Assembly: GCA_030647705.1 (NCBI GenBank)
Contig: JAUSJJ010000162.1
Coordinates: forward strand, 1-5,345
Direction: 5' to 3'
DNA length: 5,345 nucleotides
Origin: Dehalococcoidia bacterium
GTDB taxonomy: Bacteria; Chloroflexota; Dehalococcoidia; JAUSJJ01
In this document: piece after piece, positions 4,957-5,345 of the stretch
Layout of the letters: every line of letters begins with the position of its first letter
How positions within the stretch are numbered: position 1 is the stretch's first letter
Program-made: the position numbers and the translations under genes
Notes under the pieces: generated by a model
The model's input: only the letters and a program-made list of their open reading frames with translations
Told to the model about the DNA's origin: nothing
Databases searched by the model: none

Positions 4957-5345
4957 ATGGCACTGGAAGCGGTCAAGAGAAAAGGCATCGACTGGTCTGT
5001 AGCCGACGAGTCGCGAGAGTCCTTCTTGGAGCACGTTTGGAGCAGCGCCAAGGTTGACCACAAATGGGTGCTGGCTCTGCTGCTGGCTCTGCTCGCGCTT
5101 CTCATCCCTATGTTCGTCCTGTACCGCAGCTACTTCGGAAACGTAGACTACAGGATCGAAACCTCCCTCATTGTCACGTTTGTGGTCATGTACTGTCTGC
5201 TCAGATACCCGCTGGGCAGAAAGAAGTGGAGCGACCGCCTCAACGGGTGGTTCGCCATCGATGTCCTGCTGGTCCTGTTCGTAGTAGGCATAGAGGCCTA
5301 TCTCACCTGGGGCGTCTACGTCCTCGACACCAATGATCTGCTCTT
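4957..5345 (+). CDS. TRAP transporter membrane subunit, probably fused 4TM/12TM type (partial, N-terminus)
   Basis: The frame is open from ATG at 4957 to the right edge: 129 codons, C-terminus missing. A charged cytoplasmic N-terminus (1-36) is followed by three predicted membrane segments: 37-57 (KWVLALLLALLALLIPMFVLY), about 69-83 (ETSLIVTFVVMYCLL) and about 98-118 (WFAIDVLLVLFVVGIEAYLTW). The LRYPLGRKKWSDRLNGWF stretch (82-99) matches the loop of the DctQ-like part in fused TRAP permeases, which usually go with TAXI binding proteins. It would import the ligand delivered by the upstream lipoprotein, driven by a sodium or proton gradient. The start is fixed on the upstream side by an in-frame TGA at 4948-4950. 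The ribosome site is poor: GAAG touches the ATG, and GGAGGG is 15 nt away inside the hairpin. Whether the full gene is the fused form or a separate small subunit cannot be seen here. Confidence 0.88.
   Translation, partial: MALEAVKRKGIDWSVADESRESFLEHVWSSAKVDHKWVLALLLALLALLIPMFVLYRSYFGNVDYRIETSLIVTFVVMYCLLRYPLGRKKWSDRLNGWFAIDVLLVLFVVGIEAYLTWGVYVLDTNDLL

Noticed and set aside
4439..4963. 174-residue minus-strand frame
   Set aside because: Antisense to the TAXI gene and running through the intercistronic hairpin; no ribosome site or family signal.
1..5345. tRNA, rRNA, CRISPR array, insertion sequence or phage features
   Set aside because: Looked for repeats with regular spacing, terminal inverted repeats with a transposase, and cloverleaf-like segments; none were seen.

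Overview
The window looks like a piece of a moderately GC-rich bacterial chromosome. I lean towards Chloroflexota (a Dehalococcoidia-like lineage). The reasons are the Pro/Thr-rich linker after the lipoprotein cysteine of the solute-binding protein, and the mix of DUF35/thiolase pairs, TAXI-type TRAP transport and MFS carriers. This is inference; there is no rRNA or other phylogenetic marker here.

Layout, left to right. (1) An MFS carrier on the minus strand runs off the left edge (start at 1166), with a sigma70-like promoter at 1232-1260. (2) A short plus-strand ORF of unknown function (1252-1551) ends just before a strong GC-rich hairpin (1575-1607), which sits between it and the convergent thiolase gene. 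(3) A minus-strand two-gene operon follows: a DUF35 zinc-ribbon/OB-fold protein (3390-2935), then a thiolase-superfamily enzyme (2873-1731). Its promoter is excellent (3427-3456) and there is a hairpin in the gap between the genes. (4) A 370-bp divergent intergenic region (3391-3760) holds that promoter and an equally good plus-strand promoter (3595-3623). The latter has a ~130-nt leader containing an inverted repeat. (5) A plus-strand TAXI-family TRAP solute-binding lipoprotein (3761-4891, TTG start with a strong Shine-Dalgarno) is followed by a perfect 17-bp intercistronic hairpin. (6) The N-terminus of the TRAP membrane subunit (4957 onward) is cut by the right edge.

How the genes may work together: the TRAP system and the MFS carrier both import or exchange small molecules, TRAP systems typically organic acids. 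DUF35 proteins are usual partners of SCP2/archaeal-type thiolases and related retro-aldolases, which make or break C-C bonds on acyl-CoAs. A plausible reading is an uptake-plus-acyl-CoA-processing neighbourhood, but no CoA ligase or dehydrogenase is visible and the substrate cannot be inferred. The most unusual points are the altered active-site motifs of the thiolase (nucleophilic Cys kept, GHP changed to GEP, HDCF changed to QDTD) and the hairpins after the first gene of both operons.
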